Positions 60,950 to 64,000 of a stretch of 64,000 bases of DNA are shown piece by piece. The notes beneath the pieces were generated by a model. That model saw only the letters and a program-made list of their open reading frames with translations, had not been told where the DNA came from and did not search any database. Each line of letters opens with the position of its first letter. The first letter of the stretch is position 1. The DNA is from Aldrovandia affinis (Eukaryota; Chordata; Actinopteri; Notacanthiformes; Halosauridae): positions 9,487,501 through 9,551,500 of the forward strand of contig JAINUG010000007.1 in assembly GCA_029706075.1 (NCBI GenBank). Direction: 5' to 3'. Made by a program: the position numbers and the translations under genes.

Positions 60950-63480
60950 CATTTTACATTTTACATTTTACATTTACATTTTAAGCATTTAGCAGACACT
61001 CTTATCCAGAGCGACTTACAAGATGTCCATTAATACATGGTAGGAAAAATCATAGTTAGCGCACGAGATCAGTGCAGAAATACAGCAATAGACATCATTG
61101 CAGGCATCTGCGTACCATACCTGTAACACCGGGAAGGAAAAGGTTAGTGAATTTTTTTTTTTTAAATTTTAAAATAGTGTTGAACAAGTAAACAGTGGTG
61201 AACACAATTTAGCTAGATGGACAGAGTTCAGTGGTAGTGGAGTCTGATGAGGTGGGTTTTGAGTCTCTTGCAGAAGATCGCAAGTGACTCCGCGGTCCTG
61301 ACCGATTGCGGAAGGTCGTTCCACCAGCGAGGGATCAGGACAGAGAAGAGGCGAGACCGCGAGGAGCGGCTGCCAGGCACCCGGAGGGAAGGGACAGTCA
61401 GTTTACCAGAGGAGGCGGAGCGGAGGGGTCTGGGAGGTGTGTAGGGAGTGATGAGTGACTGGAGGTATGGGGGAGCAGTACCTCTGGCCGCTTGAAAAGC
61501 AAGCACCAGTGACTTGAATCTGATGCGTGCTGCGATGGGGAGCCAGTGCAGAGAGGAAAGTAGAGGGGTGACGTGGGTGAACTTCGGCTGGTTGAACACC
61601 AGATGAGCAGCAGCGTTCTGGACTAGTTGCAGTGGCTTGATGGTGCAGGCCGGAAGGCCTGCCAGCAAGGAATTGCAGTAGTCCAGACGTGAGATCACCA
61701 GGGCCTGGACCAGGAGTTGAGTGGCCTCTTGGGTGAGGAACGGTCGGATCCTCCGGATGTTGTGGAGGGAGAAACGGCAGGTCCGAGTGATCGCTGCAAT
61801 ATGGCTCAAGAAGCACAGCTGTTTGTCCAGGGTTACCCCGAGACTCCTGGCCGACTGGGACGGAGACACTATGGAGCCTTCCACGGTGATTGACGCATCA
61901 ATCATCGGGGAGCCCTTCGCTGGGAGGAAGAGCAGCTCAGTCTTCCCCAGGTTCAGCTTCAGGTGGTGGGTGGACATCCAAGCGGAGATGTCAGCCAGGC
62001 ATGCAGAGATCTGTGCCGGGACCTGGGTATCAGATGGAGAGAAGGAGAGGAACAGTTGTGTGTCATCAGCATAACAGTGATCGGAAAAACCATGAGCAGA
62101 AATAACAGAGCCAAGTGACTTGGTGTACAGAGAAAATAGGACGGGGCCTAGCACCGAGCCCTGCGGGACTCCGGTAGAGAGGGTATGGGTAGAGGAGAGG
62201 GATCCTCTCCAGGCCACCTGGTAGGACCGGTCAGCCAGGTAGGACTCGAACCATGTCAACGCAGATCCAGAGATTCCCATCTCGATGAGAGATGAGAGCA
62301 GGATCCGGTGGTCCACAGTGTCGAATGCCGCCGACAGGTCGAGGAGGACGGAGCTAAGGGATCGGGACTTAGCCCCATGAAGAGCCTCAGTGACAGCAAG
62401 GAGAGCGGTCTCTGTGGAGTGGCCTGCTCTGAACCCAGATTGGTTGGGATCAGCAGGTCGTTCTGTAAGAGATGAGCAGACAGTTGGTTATAGACAGCCC
62501 GCTCTAACATTTTGGAAAGGAATGGGAGGAGAGACAGGTCAATAGTTTGAAATAACAGCAGGATTCAGTGATTGTTTTTTAAGGAGGGGGACAACATGAG
62601 CACATTTGAGGGAAGAGGGGACAGAGCCAGAGGAAAGAGAGGAGTTAATGACATTGGAGACAAAGGGGAGGATGTCCATAGCAATGGACTGGAAGAGGGG
62701 GGAAGGAATGGGATCAAGAGGGCAGGTGGTGGGACGGTGGGAGAGGACAAGTTGAAGGATGTCTGAGTCAGGGAGGGGCGAGAAGGAGGACAAAGGGGTG
62801 AGAGGTTTAGGTAGCGGGATGGGTGAGGGAGAGGTTGGGGGGAAGGAGTTGCGAATGACATCAACCTTCTCGTGAAAGAAGGATGCGAAGTCATCCGCGG
62901 TTAGAGAGGAGGGAGGTGGGGGAGGAGGAGGGGTGAGGAGAGAGGAAAACGTAGAGTAGAGTTTACGAGGGTTAGAAACTGAAGATTGAGTTTTGGAAAG
63001 GAAAAATGCAGACTTAGCAGAGGAGAGGTTAGAGGAGAAGGAAGCCAGGAGTGTGTGGAAATCAGTCAGAGCTACAGGGGATTTGAATTTTCTCCATTTC
63101 CTTTCTGCCGCTTGCAGTTTCAGTCTGTTAGCCCGAATGGAGTCGGTTAGCCAGGGGGCCGGGGGTCGGAGGCATGCAGGTTTAGCAGATAGAGGACAGT
63201 GTGAGTCAAAGGAGGAGGAGAGAGAGGAAAGTAGGGTGGACAATGCTTCCTCAGCAGGTAGCTGAGAGAAGGCGTCAGTAGGGGGAAGGGAAGATAGAAC
63301 AGTAGCCGACAGGGCAGCGGGGGAGAGAGAGCGGAGGTTGCGATGGACAAGGACAGTGGGAGCAGGTGAGGATGGTTTAGGCACAGAGGGGAGGGGGAGA
63401 GAGAAAGACAGAAAGCAATGGTCAGACACATGGTTACCATGTCCTTGTCATGGTGACACAACTTCACTTAATATCAGAAG
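60950..63480 (-). mobile_element. L2-type LINE, 5'-truncated
   Basis: The long minus-strand frame 61228-62316 encodes the C-terminal half of an L2 reverse transcriptase, with [16 protein letters not shown] and the catalytic YADDTQLF. Frame 62539-63429 encodes the upstream part (LKCAHVVPLLKK). A break between the two frames near 62300-62540 makes the copy inactive. The 3' end at the left carries the CATTTAGCAGACACTCTTAT motif common to fish L2 tails, followed by an (ATTTTAC)n-like tail. It lies in the first intron of the USP47 candidate, antisense to it. Confidence 0.9.
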
Positions 63481-64000
63481 TTTAAGAAAGAGTTGTGGTT
63501 TGTGACAAGGAAATCAGCAGCCAACAAAGACTTAGCTGGTTAACTGGCTAGCTACTTAGTGCTAGCTAGCTACTCTTTGAAGACGGTAAACCCCCAAAGC
63601 CAGCTGGCTAACTTAATCCATACCATGTGTCACTTGGAAAATGTGTCATAATCGATTTATCAACATTGATTTAAATAGTTAGAGCTAGCTAGACAGCTAG
63701 TCATTCTGCGGCCTCGGCTTTGTGGATCGTAGCTAACGTAAAATAGTTAGTAGCTGTCTAACATTAGCTAGTATAGCTGATTATGATATCGACACTGTTA
63801 TGTACTGTGATGCCTTATTTACGTGAGGGGTTTTATTACTTAAATATATATTCCTATCTCCCACAGTTGTCTTGAATATTTAGTAGAATACTACTGACTA
63901 AGATAGTAAAGAACATTAGCAATTTTTCCTGCACAACAAACATATTCAGATTAGTTATAACGCTAACGTTAGATTTTATTCGAACTCAACTGCCTAGAAA
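63481..64000 (+). other. Right edge, inside USP47 intron 1
   Basis: AT-rich with GCTAGC-type short repeats. No exon is seen before the window ends. Confidence 0.4.

Overview
The window is vertebrate nuclear DNA, almost certainly from a teleost fish. Its genes are interrupted, with GT-AG introns and human-like intron phases. Tc1, L2, CR1 and hAT copies and tRNA-derived SINEs fill the gaps, and microsatellites are frequent. All exon models below were read by eye: splice sites, phases and translation were checked across each junction, but no alignment or transcript data were available.

Layout. Positions 1-5,622 hold the 3' flank of FAR1 with L2 and Tc1 remnants at 0.9-1.5 kb. Positions 5,623-22,426 hold the complete coding part of far1 (fatty acyl-CoA reductase 1) on the minus strand: eleven coding exons plus an alternative copy of one of them, predicted 518 aa. 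The non-coding exon 1 and promoter lie at about 27.09-27.24 kb. A second, about 95% similar copy of that promoter and exon lies at 36.60-36.76 kb. It belongs to a broken tandem duplication (unit A about 26.2-35.4 kb, unit B about 35.45-42.85 kb). Each unit later received different insertions: unit A a foldback element and an unusual multi-copy fish ORF, unit B two Tc1 transposons, one split by an L2 LINE. Positions 42.9-51 kb are gene-poor and hold a PIF-like MITE, an internally deleted hAT copy, a small MITE, a SINE and a Tc1 relic.

Positions 51,093-59,054 (plus strand) hold a complete 13-exon gene for a 1,058-residue type I membrane protein. It has a signal peptide, a conserved N-terminal region, a furin-type site, 21 tandem Trp/Asn/Gln/Pro/Thr repeats of 12 residues, a linker region, a full ten-cysteine zona pellucida (ZP) domain, one membrane span and a short tail. 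At 60,855-60,902 a CpG-rich promoter leads into a short coding exon that matches the start of usp47. Its first intron holds a long L2 LINE and runs off the right edge.

The genes do not form a pathway: FAR1 makes fatty alcohol for ether lipids at peroxisomes, the ZP protein is predicted at the cell surface or in extracellular matrix, and USP47 is a deubiquitinase. The most rewarding points are the duplicated FAR1 promoter and first exon, the FAR1 mutually exclusive exon pair, and the Trp-rich repeat in the ZP protein.
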